Positions 1 to 8,900 of a stretch of DNA of 64,000 nt are shown here, one piece after another (the first letter of the stretch is position 1; the number at the start of each line of letters is the position of its first letter). The position numbers and the translations under genes are program-made. Under the pieces are notes generated by a model. The model saw nothing but the letters and a program-made list of their open reading frames with translations. It did not search any database and was not told the origin of the DNA. The stretch spans positions 4,348,934 to 4,412,933 of the forward strand of contig NC_019703.1 in NCBI RefSeq assembly GCF_000317045.1, given 5' to 3'. Source of the stretch: Geitlerinema sp. PCC 7407. GTDB taxonomy: Bacteria; Cyanobacteriota; Cyanobacteriia; PCC-7407.

Positions 1-19
1 ACTAGATACGAACCAAAGC

Positions 20-50
20 GGCTCAAGGAATATAAACCTTGGGCCGTTTT
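20..50 (+). terminator. Rho-independent terminator of a gene upstream of the window
   Basis: A 9-bp stem (GGCTCAAGG against CCTTGGGCC, one G-T wobble) closes an 8-nt AT-rich loop and is followed by GTTTT and a second T run. It lies ahead of the first gene and probably ends a plus-strand transcript that begins outside the window. Confidence 0.6.
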
Positions 51-207
51 GGCGTTTAAACGCGTCAACCAGCAGCAGCAAAAGTCGGCAAATTTTCGGC
101 CCTGGGCAGTAGGTGAAGGGTCAATAAAGTGCGACGGATTGGTGATCCGAAGTGGAGCACCTGTTATTACACTTTTTAAATCGCGAGAAGCTTTGAGGTC
201 CTCCGGG

Positions 208-1395
208 ATGAAGATTCTAGTACTGACCTGGGAGTTTCCTCCTCGGATTGTGGGGGGCATCGCGCGTCATGTGGCTGAGCTCTACCCTGAGCTGGTGAAG
301 CTGGGGCACGACATTCATCTGATGACCGTGGAATTTGGGGAGGCGCCGCTCTACGAGGTCGTGGAGGGAATCCATGTCCACCGGGTGCCGGTGGGGCCGA
401 GTGAGAATTTTTTCCACTGGGTTGTCAATATGAATGAGAGTATGGGGCTCCACGGCGGCAAGCTGCTGCTGGAGGAAGGCCCGTTTGACATCATTCATGC
501 CCATGATTGGCTGGTGGGGGATGCGGCGATCGCCCTCAAGCATACGTTTAAGGTCCCTCTGATTGCGACCCTGCACGCGACGGAGTTTGGACGCTACAAC
601 GGCCTTTACAACGACACCCATCGCTACATTGCGGGCAAGGAGCGGGAGCTCGCTTTCAATGCCTGGCGCGTCATTGTGTGTACGTCGTATATGCGCCAAG
701 AGGTCGGGCGAGCGCTGCACACGCCCTGGGCAAAGGTCGATGTGATCTACAACGGCATTCGGGCTGAGAAGAAGAAGCGCCAGTACGATTTTGATTACTG
801 GCGTTTCCGGCAGCGCTACGCCGAGGACGGCGAGAAGATTTTTTATTATGTGGGCCGGATGACCTACGAGAAGGGGCTGTCTGTGCTGCTGGCGGCGGCG
901 CCCAAGGTGATTCAGGAGATGCACGGCTACGCCAAGCTGGTGATCATTGGGGGGGGCAACACGGACGCGCTGCGGCGGCAGGCCTGGGACCTGGGCATCT
1001 GGGACAAGGTGTTTTTCACCGGTTTCATGCCAGAAGAGGATCTAAATCGCTTCCAAACGGTGGCGGACTGCGCGGTGTTTCCTAGCTTGTATGAGCCCTT
1101 CGGCATTGTGGCGCTCGAGAGCTTCGCGGCGCGGGTGCCGGTGGTGGTGTCGGATACGGGCGGCTTCCCGGAGGTGGTGCGCCACACGAAAACGGGGGTG
1201 GTGACCTGGACCAATAACGCGGATTCTTTGGCTTGGGGCATTCTGGAGGTGCTGAAGAACCCCGACTATGCGCAGTGGCTGGTGGACAATGCCTATGAGG
1301 AGCTGGATCGGCGGTTTCGCTGGAGTGACTTGGCGCGGCAGACGGAGGCGGTCTATGAGCGGGTGTTTCAGGAGCGATCGCAGACAGCCTGGTAG
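208..1395 (+). CDS. Glycosyltransferase family 4 (GT-B fold)
   Basis: Predicted retaining glycosyltransferase of 395 residues that would move a sugar from a nucleotide-sugar donor onto a glycan or lipid acceptor in the cytoplasm. The N-terminal half opens with a glycine-rich Rossmann strand (LTWEFPPRIVGGIARHV), as in glycogen-synthase-like GT4 enzymes. The C-terminal half carries YVGRMTYEKG and the E-x7-E motif in EPFGIVALE, which binds the donor. The ATG at 208 is chosen because MKILVLTWEFPP is the normal start of this family and GAGG lies about 9 bases upstream. The frame stays open for another 53 codons upstream, but that extension looks non-coding. Substrate is unknown. No neighbouring polysaccharide gene helps to define it. 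Confidence 0.88.
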   Translation: MKILVLTWEFPPRIVGGIARHVAELYPELVKLGHDIHLMTVEFGEAPLYEVVEGIHVHRVPVGPSENFFHWVVNMNESMGLHGGKLLLEEGPFDIIHAHDWLVGDAAIALKHTFKVPLIATLHATEFGRYNGLYNDTHRYIAGKERELAFNAWRVIVCTSYMRQEVGRALHTPWAKVDVIYNGIRAEKKKRQYDFDYWRFRQRYAEDGEKIFYYVGRMTYEKGLSVLLAAAPKVIQEMHGYAKLVIIGGGNTDALRRQAWDLGIWDKVFFTGFMPEEDLNRFQTVADCAVFPSLYEPFGIVALESFAARVPVVVSDTGGFPEVVRHTKTGVVTWTNNADSLAWGILEVLKNPDYAQWLVDNAYEELDRRFRWSDLARQTEAVYERVFQERSQTAW

Positions 1396-1514
1396 GGGAG
1401 AGGCGATTAGCTTTCATAAACAAAATCAATAATTTATTTCAAAATTAATTAGATTGATTTATGTAGCGGCGTGATAGCGTAATTCCAGAACGATTTGACG
1501 CGACGAGGTGGATC

Positions 1515-4049
1515 ATGGAGCACGCTGAGCGCATTCGTTGGCTGCGAGAGTTTACGCTGTTTGGCTCGCTGGCGGAGGAACCCCTCAGTGCGATCGCCGC
1601 TGCTGTTGAGGCGGAGCCAATCCAGCCCAACCGCCGTTTGGTGATGGAGGATGCCGCTAGGCCCGATCTGCTGATCTTGCGGACGGGTCACTGGGAGAGC
1701 TACCACACCGCTGAAAGTAGCGCTGTCAAGGGAGTGAGCCTGCTGCCGGGCAGCGTCGTCCATCTGAAGGAGCTGCTGCTGGAGCGTCCGGCATCGCAAA
1801 CGGTGATCACCCTGGATGCAGGGGAGCTGTGGCGGGTGCCGCGAGAAGCGTTTCTGGCGATCGCGACGGCCCATCCAGAGATTGGCCGGACATTTTCCCA
1901 GCGGCTGGCGGCGGAGCTAGAGCAGGTGTCGTCCCAGCTGGCCTACGAGCAGGAGCGACAGGGAATTTTGCGGCCCTATGTGGTGCCTAAGGTGAGCCGG
2001 GGCATTATTGGCACCAGTCGCTATGCGAAGCGGCTGCGCGACGCGATCAATAAGGCTGCGGGCGATCGCCAGCCGGTGCTGATTTTTGGCGAACCGGGCC
2101 TAGGCAAAGACAACGCAGCGGCGCTGATTCACTTTGGATCGCGCGATCGCCGAGAGCCGCTGATCAAGGTGAATTGCGACACCCTCCAGACTAGCGGGGC
2201 AGAGCTGTTTGGCCGAGTGGGCGGCAAGCCCGGTCTGCTAGAGGCGATCGGCCGGGGCACGTTGGTCCTCAATAATTTGCAGGAGCTGCCGGAGGTCCTC
2301 CAGGACAAGATTTGGCAGCTGCTGAAAACCGGCGAGTACTCTCTGGTGCGGCGGGATACCGACGGCGAAGCGCCCCGCCGCCGGACCGAGGCGCGCCTGA
2401 TCCTGACCGCCGAAAAGGCTTTTCCCCAGCTCGATCGCCAAAAGCTGCTCGGGCACAGCATCAAGGTGCCGCCGCTGCGGGTCCGCAAGGCGGACATCGA
2501 GGCGCAGGTGGGCTACTACCTCAGTCTGTTTTGTCGCAAAAAAGGGCTGGCGCGGCCGCACCTGACGCCCGAGGCCGTGCGCCGTCTGCAAAGCTATGAT
2601 TTTCCGGGCAACCTGACGGAGCTCGAAAGCCTGATCGAGCGGGCCTTGCTCCAGTCCGACAACCCCAATGAGCTGACCGATGAGCTGTTTTGGTCTGCGA
2701 GCACCAAGGGGCGACAGTTCCGGCTCAATTTGCTCAATACCTACCCGGCCCTGCGCCGATTTTTGCGCAGTCCCTGGTGGCCCGATCGCCTCAACTATGG
2801 CTTCACGCTGACGGTGTTTGCCCTGGTGGTGGCGGTGCTGATCCTCGGCCCCCAAACGCGCGATCGCAACGTTGCTCTCAATCTCTTCTGGGCCTGGTGG
2901 TGGCCTCTGGTGTTGATCAGCTTTCCCTTTGTGGGGCGGCTGTGGTGCGCCGTGTGCCCCTTCATGATTTACGGCGAGCTGATGCAAAAGCTGTCCCTCA
3001 AGCTTTTTCCCCGAGACCTATTGCCCTGGCCTCGGCAAATGGCCGACAAGTGGGGCGGCTGGTTTCTCTTTGGGCTGTTTGTGCTGATTTTGCTGTGGGA
3101 AGAGCTGTGGAATCTGGAAAACACGGCCTATCTGTCGGCCTGCTTGCTGCTGCTGATCACGGCGGGGGCGGTGATTTTTTCCCAGCTGTTTGAGCGGCGA
3201 TTTTGGTGCCGCTATCTGTGCCCTATCGGCGGCATGAATGGCCTGTTTGCCAAGCTGTCGATCGTTGAGCTGCGCGCCCAGCAGGGCATTTGCTCAGCGA
3301 GCTGCACCACGTATCAGTGCTACAAGGGCGGCCCCGAGAAGGGGGAGGGCCAGGAGACCAACGGCTGTCCGGTGTACTCTCACCCGGCTCAGCTCACGGA
3401 CAATCGCAACTGCGTGATGTGCATGACCTGCCTCAAGGCGTGCCCCCACCGCTCGGTGGAGCTAAATCTGCGTCCCCCCGGCATCGAGCTGTGGACAACC
3501 CATACGCCGACGGCCTATGAGGTGTCGCTGCTGTTCTTGCTGTTTGGGGCGGTGCTGCTCCATCGGCTGCCGGAGATCACGGCGGCGCTGGGGCTGGAGC
3601 TGCCGCTAGAGAACTTTGCGGTGCATGCGGGGGTGTCGGTGCTGGCGCTGGCGCTGCCGGGGGCGATCGCCCTGTTGGCCCACGGCGCTGTGCGTCTTTT
3701 CAACCGCCATTTTCGGCCCCGGCCCTTTGTGGAGCTGGCCTACGGCTATTTGCCTTTGGTCCTGGGCAGCAGCTTGGCCCACTACCTGCGCCTGGGCCTG
3801 ACGGAGGCTGGGCGCATCATTCCGGTGTCGGTGGCGACCGTGGGCCTGGAAGGGGCTGGGCTGCCGGTGGCGGTGGCTCACCCGGCGGTGGTGGCGTTTT
3901 TGCAGGGGGTCACGCTGATCGGGGCGGTCTGGCTGAGCGTGATTTTGACGCAGCGCATTGCCCGCCAGTCCCTGGGAAGTCTGCTACCCCAGCATTTGGC
4001 GCTGGTAGGGCTGGGGGCGCTGTGCTGGCGCGTGATTGTCGGCTTGTAG
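1515..4049 (+). CDS. Fusion: cNMP-binding-like sensor + degenerate NtrC-type AAA+ + membrane polyferredoxin (NosR/NapH-like)
   Basis: An 844-residue protein with three parts. Residues 10-135 resemble a cyclic-nucleotide-binding (CRP-type) beta-roll. Residues 160-395 resemble the sigma-54 activator AAA+ domain, with Walker A GEPGLGKD at 192-199 and the R-finger-side helices (LTPEAVRRL, YDFPGNLTEL). Residues 430-844 form a polytopic membrane domain with CxxC-P pairs at C478/C481 and C565/C569, further cysteines at 593, 597, 602 and 618, and a classical 4Fe-4S set at C633, C636, C639 and C643. GAFTGA is absent (GGKPG stands in its place) and the Walker B acids DE are replaced by NN. There is no C-terminal HTH. 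The protein is therefore unlikely to activate sigma-54, a factor cyanobacteria lack. A redox-sensing or electron-transfer role is inferred. It stands alone between unrelated genes. Confidence 0.85.
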   Translation: MEHAERIRWLREFTLFGSLAEEPLSAIAAAVEAEPIQPNRRLVMEDAARPDLLILRTGHWESYHTAESSAVKGVSLLPGSVVHLKELLLERPASQTVITLDAGELWRVPREAFLAIATAHPEIGRTFSQRLAAELEQVSSQLAYEQERQGILRPYVVPKVSRGIIGTSRYAKRLRDAINKAAGDRQPVLIFGEPGLGKDNAAALIHFGSRDRREPLIKVNCDTLQTSGAELFGRVGGKPGLLEAIGRGTLVLNNLQELPEVLQDKIWQLLKTGEYSLVRRDTDGEAPRRRTEARLILTAEKAFPQLDRQKLLGHSIKVPPLRVRKADIEAQVGYYLSLFCRKKGLARPHLTPEAVRRLQSYDFPGNLTELESLIERALLQSDNPNELTDELFWSASTKGRQFRLNLLNTYPALRRFLRSPWWPDRLNYGFTLTVFALVVAVLILGPQTRDRNVALNLFWAWWWPLVLISFPFVGRLWCAVCPFMIYGELMQKLSLKLFPRDLLPWPRQMADKWGGWFLFGLFVLILLWEELWNLENTAYLSACLLLLITAGAVIFSQLFERRFWCRYLCPIGGMNGLFAKLSIVELRAQQGICSASCTTYQCYKGGPEKGEGQETNGCPVYSHPAQLTDNRNCVMCMTCLKACPHRSVELNLRPPGIELWTTHTPTAYEVSLLFLLFGAVLLHRLPEITAALGLELPLENFAVHAGVSVLALALPGAIALLAHGAVRLFNRHFRPRPFVELAYGYLPLVLGSSLAHYLRLGLTEAGRIIPVSVATVGLEGAGLPVAVAHPAVVAFLQGVTLIGAVWLSVILTQRIARQSLGSLLPQHLALVGLGALCWRVIVGL

Positions 4050-4061
4050 GGCGCGCGATCG

Positions 4062-4319
4062 CTAGAGTTGGCCGTCGGTGTCGGGGGCGACTTCGATGCC
4101 GCCTTTGCCTTCTTTAGCGATCGCCTGCTCGGTGATCAGGTCCCGCAGCTCGTCAATGTGAACCCCGATGGTGGCACAGGCCTGCTTGAGGGTTGTTTGG
4201 AAGGCTTGCACATCGTCGCCGTAGCCGCTTTGGCGGGCAGCCACCTCCAGGCCTTGGGCGGCGTTGGCCTTGGCGCAGTCGATCAGCTCTAGGCCGGTCA
4301 GGCGTTGATTGGCGGTCAT
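4062..4319 (-). CDS. Conserved small hypothetical protein
   Basis: An 85-residue soluble acidic protein, mainly helical by composition, with no signal peptide or membrane segment. It has two cysteines (in LIDCAKANAA and LKQACATIG) and a charged C-terminus. I do not recognise a functional family. The look is that of the small hypothetical proteins common in cyanobacteria. It is convergent with the fusion protein gene (12-nt gap) and 170 bp downstream of the cyclase gene on the same strand. The ATG at 4319 is preceded by GAAGAGAGAAA, which can serve as ribosome binding site. Confidence 0.65.
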   Translation of the reverse strand: MTANQRLTGLELIDCAKANAAQGLEVAARQSGYGDDVQAFQTTLKQACATIGVHIDELRDLITEQAIAKEGKGGIEVAPDTDGQL

Positions 4320-4489
4320 GGCAGAAAATTTCTCTCTTCGGTGGGTAGAACAGGCAATCGATTAAAGAGCCGTGGGCTCTTGGTCCTAGCCTAGCGATCG
4401 CCCCTCGCCTCGCGCATCGACTCGGAGTGAGACCTCGGGAGCGATCGCTCTCCACCATTCGAGAGAAAGACCAGGTTTTCGCCCATTTT

Positions 4490-5662
4490 TCAGCTTTTTC
4501 GGCCCTGGAGCCAGTAGGTCTGCATGTCGCCACGTCCCTTGACCGCGATCGCCCCCCGCGACTCCAGTTCGAAGTGCTCCTTCAGGCGATCATAGGTTTC
4601 GTGGGTGACCTGGATGCCGCCCGCAGCGCCCTGGGACTCCATGCGGCTGGCAATATTCACCGCGTCGCCCCACAGGTCATAGATAAACTTTTTCAGACCG
4701 ATCACCCCCGCCACCACGGGGCCGGTACTAATCCCAATGCGCAGCTGAAACAGCTCGCCATCGTCGCGCCGAAACTGTTTGATGGCCTGCTGCATGTCGA
4801 GGGCCATGTGGGCGATCGCCTCCACGTGGTCGCTGCGCGGCACCGGAATGCCGCCCACGGCCATGTAGGCGTCGCCAATGGTTTTGATTTTCTCGAGGGC
4901 GTAGCGATCGGCGAGCTGGTCAAAGGCCGAAAAAATCTCGTTGAGCAGATCTACGAGCTCCGTCGGCGAGATGCGGGCCGAGAGCCCCGTGAAATCGACA
5001 ATGTCTGAGAACAGGATCGTCACATCCTCAAAGCGCTCGGCGATCGCCCCTTGGTTTTGCTTGAGCTTGGCCGCGATGGGCTGGGGCAAAATGTTGAGCA
5101 GCAGCTTCTCCGATCGCTCCTGCTCGGCCCGCAGCGATCGCTCCGCCTGCTTGCGCTTCGTGATGTCCCGCACGATCAGCAGCGCCTCCTCCGGCCCCGC
5201 CGCCACCACCCGCGCCTCATAGTCTCGAGGAGCCGATCGCAGCTGTAGCTGATATTCAAAGGCCTGAGTCTCCCCCGTCCGAATCGCCCGCCGGGTCGCA
5301 TGCACATACTGCTGAGCCAGCTCCAGCGGCAGCACCTCGTACACGCTCTTGCCGACGCGATCGCTCTCGGTGACCAGCTCAATATTTTTTGCCTGGATGA
5401 AATCTAGGTAAATGCCCCCCGAGTTCAGCCGCACAATCAAGTCCGGCACCGCCTCCAGCAGCGCCCGATTGCTGCGCTCCGTCGCCTGCAGCGCCGCCGC
5501 CAGCTGGTCGCGATCGCCCTCGGCCTTCTCTTGCAGCTCCCGCGTCTGGGCCAGCTGCTCCCGGAGCGCAGCATTTTCAGCCTCCAGCGCCTGCACCTGC
5601 GCCATCCACGGCGCCGCAGTCACCGACGCCCCCTGCTCCTGAAAATCGGAATGATTGGTCAT
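4490..5662 (-). CDS. PAS domain-containing class III adenylate/guanylate cyclase
   Basis: Signalling enzyme of 390 residues expected to make cAMP or cGMP. After a coiled-coil-rich N-terminus (about residues 20-65) comes a PAS domain (about 70-185, with AVPDLIVRLNSGG), then a linker ending in LLLNILPQPIA and the catalytic domain. The metal-binding aspartates are in FSDIVDFTG. KTIGDAYMAVGG and WGDAVNIASRM supply the purine-binding Lys and Asp, which suggests ATP as substrate. The ATG at 5662 is preferred because GGAG sits just upstream. A GTG at 5797 would add 45 residues of arginine-rich sequence that does not resemble a domain. It is divergent from hemC. No transmembrane segment is visible, so it is probably cytoplasmic. 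Confidence 0.88.
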   Translation of the reverse strand: MTNHSDFQEQGASVTAAPWMAQVQALEAENAALREQLAQTRELQEKAEGDRDQLAAALQATERSNRALLEAVPDLIVRLNSGGIYLDFIQAKNIELVTESDRVGKSVYEVLPLELAQQYVHATRRAIRTGETQAFEYQLQLRSAPRDYEARVVAAGPEEALLIVRDITKRKQAERSLRAEQERSEKLLLNILPQPIAAKLKQNQGAIAERFEDVTILFSDIVDFTGLSARISPTELVDLLNEIFSAFDQLADRYALEKIKTIGDAYMAVGGIPVPRSDHVEAIAHMALDMQQAIKQFRRDDGELFQLRIGISTGPVVAGVIGLKKFIYDLWGDAVNIASRMESQGAAGGIQVTHETYDRLKEHFELESRGAIAVKGRGDMQTYWLQGRKS

Positions 5663-5869
5663 AAGCTCCGCTCTAGAGCGCGTATTCGGAGACTTTTGGT
5701 TTGCTTGCTGCCCATTGTGGCCTGAGGTTTCCGATCGCGCCAACAGAAGCGGCAAAATCCGCCTGCGGCCTCGATTTGCCTCCCCAAAATTGCTCACTCA
5801 CGAGCGTCCCCCGCTACGGTACCCTGGAAAGAGTGTCTTTAAGATCCTTGATTTCAAATCGCGAGCCCT

Positions 5870-6838
5870 ATGTCGTCCACCGTCTCTAGCTCTCCCCGCA
5901 CCATCCGGATCGCCTCTCGCAAAAGCCAGCTCGCCCTAGTGCAGACCCACTGGGTCCGCGATGAGCTGCAAAAGCACTATCCCGACTGGACCTTCGAGAT
6001 TCAGGAGATGAGCACGCAGGGTGACAAGATCCTGGACGTGGCGCTCGCCAAAATTGGTGACAAGGGTCTGTTTACCAAAGAGCTAGAAGTCGGCATGCTC
6101 AAGGGCGAGAGCGACTTCGCCGTTCACTCCCTCAAGGACTTGCCCACTCGCCTTCCCGAAGGCCTCATGCTGGGCTGCGTCACCGAGCGGGAAAATCCCG
6201 CAGACGCCCTGGTCCTCCACGAAAAGCACCGCGACAAGCAGCTCGCCACCCTGCCCGAGGGCTCGGTGATCGGCACCTCTTCGCTGCGGCGTCTGGCCCA
6301 GCTGCGCCACCACTTCCCCCACCTCCAATTTAAAGATGTGCGGGGCAACCTCAACACCCGTCTGGCCAAGCTGGAAGCGGGCGAGTACGACGCTTTGATT
6401 TTGGCGGTGGCCGGTCTCCAGCGTCTGGGCATGGGCGATCGCGTTCATCAGGTGATTCCCGCCGAGATTTCCCTCCACGCGGTGGGTCAGGGTGCCCTGG
6501 GCATCGAGTGCCGCACCGAAGACCCCGAGATTCTGTCGCTGCTGAAAGTTCTGGAGCACACCGAGACGGCCCAGCGCTGCTACGCCGAGCGGGCGTTCCT
6601 GCGCGAGCTGGAGGGAGGCTGCCAGGTGCCCATCGGCGTCAACACCGTGATTGCAGATGGCGTCCTCACCCTCACCGGCCTGGTGGCCACCCTTGACGGC
6701 AAGACCTTGGTCAAAGACGTGGTGAGCGGCGCGCCCGAAGAGGCAGAAGCCCTCGGCGTCGAGCTCGCTCAGAAGCTCAAGGACCAAGGCGCTGAGGAAA
6801 TCCTGGCGGCCATCTTTGCAGAGGTTCAGCGTAGCTAA
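5870..6838 (+). CDS. hemC: Hydroxymethylbilane synthase (porphobilinogen deaminase)
   Basis: Joins four porphobilinogen molecules into hydroxymethylbilane in tetrapyrrole synthesis, feeding chlorophyll, haem and bilin pathways. The protein is 322 residues, the normal length. Family motifs are clear: [15 protein letters not shown] at the start, [31 protein letters not shown] and [10 protein letters not shown]. The cysteine that holds the dipyrromethane cofactor is in [10 protein letters not shown]. The ATG at 5870 leaves a short serine-rich tail before the conserved core, as usual. A rho-independent terminator follows at 6898-6940, so the gene is probably transcribed alone. Confidence 0.97.
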   Translation: MSSTVSSSPRTIRIASRKSQLALVQTHWVRDELQKHYPDWTFEIQEMSTQGDKILDVALAKIGDKGLFTKELEVGMLKGESDFAVHSLKDLPTRLPEGLMLGCVTERENPADALVLHEKHRDKQLATLPEGSVIGTSSLRRLAQLRHHFPHLQFKDVRGNLNTRLAKLEAGEYDALILAVAGLQRLGMGDRVHQVIPAEISLHAVGQGALGIECRTEDPEILSLLKVLEHTETAQRCYAERAFLRELEGGCQVPIGVNTVIADGVLTLTGLVATLDGKTLVKDVVSGAPEEAEALGVELAQKLKDQGAEEILAAIFAEVQRS

Positions 6839-6897
6839 GCGGTTTCTGGCTCCCTTGAGCGGGCTGCCCTAGCGCAAAATTTTTGAAGAACACAATG

Positions 6898-6940
6898 AGC
6901 GCCCTGCTCCGACCTGGTGGTCTGGAGGGGGCGCTTTTTG
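6898..6940 (+). terminator. Rho-independent terminator after hemC
   Basis: An outer stem AGCGCCC/GGGCGCT and an inner stem CTCCGACC/GGTCTGGAG (one bulge) close a short TGGT loop and run directly into TTTTT. It lies 60 nt behind the hemC stop codon. Confidence 0.85.
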
Positions 6941-6972
6941 CTGGGACGCCGAGAGGGCGAAATGAGGCGCGC

Positions 6973-7009
6973 TTGACGTGTACTATTTTGTAGTATAGTT
7001 TGTAGTACA
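6973..7009 (+). promoter_or_regulatory. Candidate promoter/operator with TTGTAGTA direct repeats
   Basis: Upstream of the ABC-F gene a TTGACG hexamer (6973-6978) is followed 15 nt later by TATAGT, a possible weak -35/-10 pair. The spacer is symmetrical: TACTA-TTTTG-TAGTA (6981-6995) and TGTACTA/TAGTACA (6979-6985, 7003-7009). TTGTAGTA occurs twice 12 nt apart (6988-6995 and 7000-7007). A closely similar arrangement occurs at 34082-34100. No known cyanobacterial regulator site (for example NtcA GTA-N8-TAC) fits exactly. Function is inferred from position only. Confidence 0.4.
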
Positions 7010-7120
7010 TTACCAAAAACGGCCAAAGCTTCCAGTTTGTCAGCCTCGAGATGACGCCTTGAGAGGTTCTGAAGTTGCCTGGAAATAGCGTTCTGGTGTG
7101 CCCCCGACGAGGATTTCGCC

Positions 7121-8734
7121 ATGCAGCCTGATTTACTTCTGAGAGCCGAGCAGCTTGCCTACGAGCTGCCGACGCGATCGCTCTTTTCTCAGGTGCAGCT
7201 GACCCTGCGATCCCTCGATCGGGTGGCACTGGTCGGCCCCAATGGCGTCGGCAAGTCAACCCTGCTCAAAGTGCTGGCAGGACAAAAGGCCGCAAGCCAG
7301 GGCCGGGTTGAGCGGTACGGCTCGGTCTGGTATGTGCCCCAGGTGGACACGCTGGCGCTCCCTGACCCGGTACCCAGTGTGCTGGAGTTTGTGGCGGGCC
7401 AGCGCGAGGACTGGTGGGTGGTCCAGCAGACCCTCGAAGAGACGCTGTCCACCGGGTTAGACTGGGCGCTGCCCCTCGATTGCCTCAGTGGCGGCGAGCG
7501 CCTGAAGCTGCATCTGGCGATCGCCCTAGCGGCGCAGCCCGATGGACTGCTGCTGGACGAGCCCACCAATCATCTGGATCTGGCGACCCTCGAGGTTTTG
7601 CGAAGGGCGATCGCCCAGTTTCCGGGGGCCGTACTGCTGGTCTCGCACGATCCGCTGTTTCTAGACCAGACCGTGTCCCAGGTGTGGGAGCTACAGCCGA
7701 CAGGCCTACAGCGCTACAGCGGCACCTATTCTGACTACCGAGCCCAAAAGGCCACGGAGCACCAGGCCGCTCTCCGCACCCACGAGACCGCCCGCAAGGA
7801 GCTACAGCGGGCAACGGCATCGGCGCTCAGAGAGCAGCAGCGCGCAGCTCAGGCCTCGCGCCAGGGACAGCAACAGTTTCTCAAGGGCAGCATGGATCGC
7901 TGTATGCGCGGGGGCTTTGCCAATTGGGCATCGGGCAGCTCGGGGCGGGCGTCTCAGCGCCATGCCGCGGCGGTGACGGAGGCCCAGCAGCAGGTGGCCA
8001 GCACCAAGGTCTTTGTACCCAAGGCAACCTCGGTGCAGCTCCAGGCCGTGAGCCCGAAACGTCGGCAGCTCCTGCAGCTCGAAGGGGGACGGATCCAGGT
8101 GGGCGATCGCCTCTTGCTGCGAGATCTGCAGCTCCAGTGCCAGACGGGCGATCGCCTGATGCTGTCGGGGGCCAACGGCAGCGGCAAAACCACGCTGCTC
8201 CAGGCCCTGCGATCGCGCTTTGCGGGGGAGCCTACTCCCGAGCTCCAGGCCGAGAGGCTCACGGTGTCCCCGGCAGCGTCGGTAGTCTATCTCGATCAGC
8301 ACTACGGCTTCGTCGATCGCCAAAAAACCCTGCTGGAAAATCTTCAGGGGGTCAACCCGTCTCTGTCCTATCAGCAGGTGCGCCAGCAGCTTGGGCACTT
8401 CTTGTTTTGGGGCGATCGCGTGCATCAGCGCGGCGGGGACCTCAGCGGCGGCGAGCTAGCCCGGCTGGCGATCGCCATGATTAGCGTGGCGGCCATCGAC
8501 CTGCTGATTTTGGATGAGCCAACCAACAATCTCGATGCGGAAACGGTGGATCAGATCGTAGAGTCTTTGAATCACTTCGGTGGTGCTCTCTGGGTGATTT
8601 CCCACAATCTCGACTTTCTCAGCCGGCTCTGCCTCACCCAGGTTCTGCACATCCAAGACCAGCGGGTGCACGCCCTAGGCCCTGCTTCCCAGGACGCTGC
8701 CGCGCTCTATCAGCAGCTCCACATCCGCTACTGA
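7121..8734 (+). CDS. ABC-F family ATP-binding cassette protein
   Basis: A 537-residue soluble protein with two ABC ATPase domains in tandem and no membrane segment, the pattern of ABC-F ribosome-associated factors (translation or antibiotic-protection types). Domain 1 has Walker A GPNGVGKST, signature LSGGERLKL and Walker B LLLDEPTNHLDL. Domain 2 has GANGSGKTT, LSGGELARLA and LILDEPTNNLDA. The linker (about residues 220-300) is long, helical and rich in Arg, Gln and Ala, as in ABC-F linkers that reach the peptidyl-transferase centre. Start is ATG 7121. The stop codon lies one base before the right-end hairpin of the TnpB element. Which ABC-F subgroup it belongs to cannot be told by eye. Confidence 0.92.
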   Translation: MQPDLLLRAEQLAYELPTRSLFSQVQLTLRSLDRVALVGPNGVGKSTLLKVLAGQKAASQGRVERYGSVWYVPQVDTLALPDPVPSVLEFVAGQREDWWVVQQTLEETLSTGLDWALPLDCLSGGERLKLHLAIALAAQPDGLLLDEPTNHLDLATLEVLRRAIAQFPGAVLLVSHDPLFLDQTVSQVWELQPTGLQRYSGTYSDYRAQKATEHQAALRTHETARKELQRATASALREQQRAAQASRQGQQQFLKGSMDRCMRGGFANWASGSSGRASQRHAAAVTEAQQQVASTKVFVPKATSVQLQAVSPKRRQLLQLEGGRIQVGDRLLLRDLQLQCQTGDRLMLSGANGSGKTTLLQALRSRFAGEPTPELQAERLTVSPAASVVYLDQHYGFVDRQKTLLENLQGVNPSLSYQQVRQQLGHFLFWGDRVHQRGGDLSGGELARLAIAMISVAAIDLLILDEPTNNLDAETVDQIVESLNHFGGALWVISHNLDFLSRLCLTQVLHIQDQRVHALGPASQDAAALYQQLHIRY

Positions 8735-8735
8735 C

Positions 8736-8754
8736 AAGCCGGTCCCTGCGGCTT
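8736..8754 (-). repeat. Imperfectly placed terminal hairpin (probable right end of the TnpB element)
   Basis: Inverted repeat AAGCCG/CGGCTT separated by 7 nt, directly after the ABC-F stop codon and 62 nt beyond the tnpB stop. There is no T run, so a transcription terminator is less likely than an IS605-type right-end hairpin. Confidence 0.5.
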
Positions 8755-8900
8755 CAGCGCTTCCCCGATAGACCCCTCGTCCCTCGCTCCTAGCCCGTCC
8801 ACGAGTGACATACTCCTACACCGATACTGACGTATACGGTGCAGGCTTCTCAGTGACCCCTGGTAACCCATCGGGCGTATCCTGAGCTTTATTGACGGAA
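8755..8900 (-). ncRNA. Possible omega/reRNA of the TnpB element
   Basis: TnpB nucleases of the IS200/IS605 superfamily use a guide RNA that covers the 3' end of tnpB and the right end of the element, with the guide supplied by flanking DNA. The stretch here is GC-rich and able to fold. This placement rests on knowledge of the family, not on a recognised RNA sequence. The exact ends are arbitrary. Confidence 0.3.
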
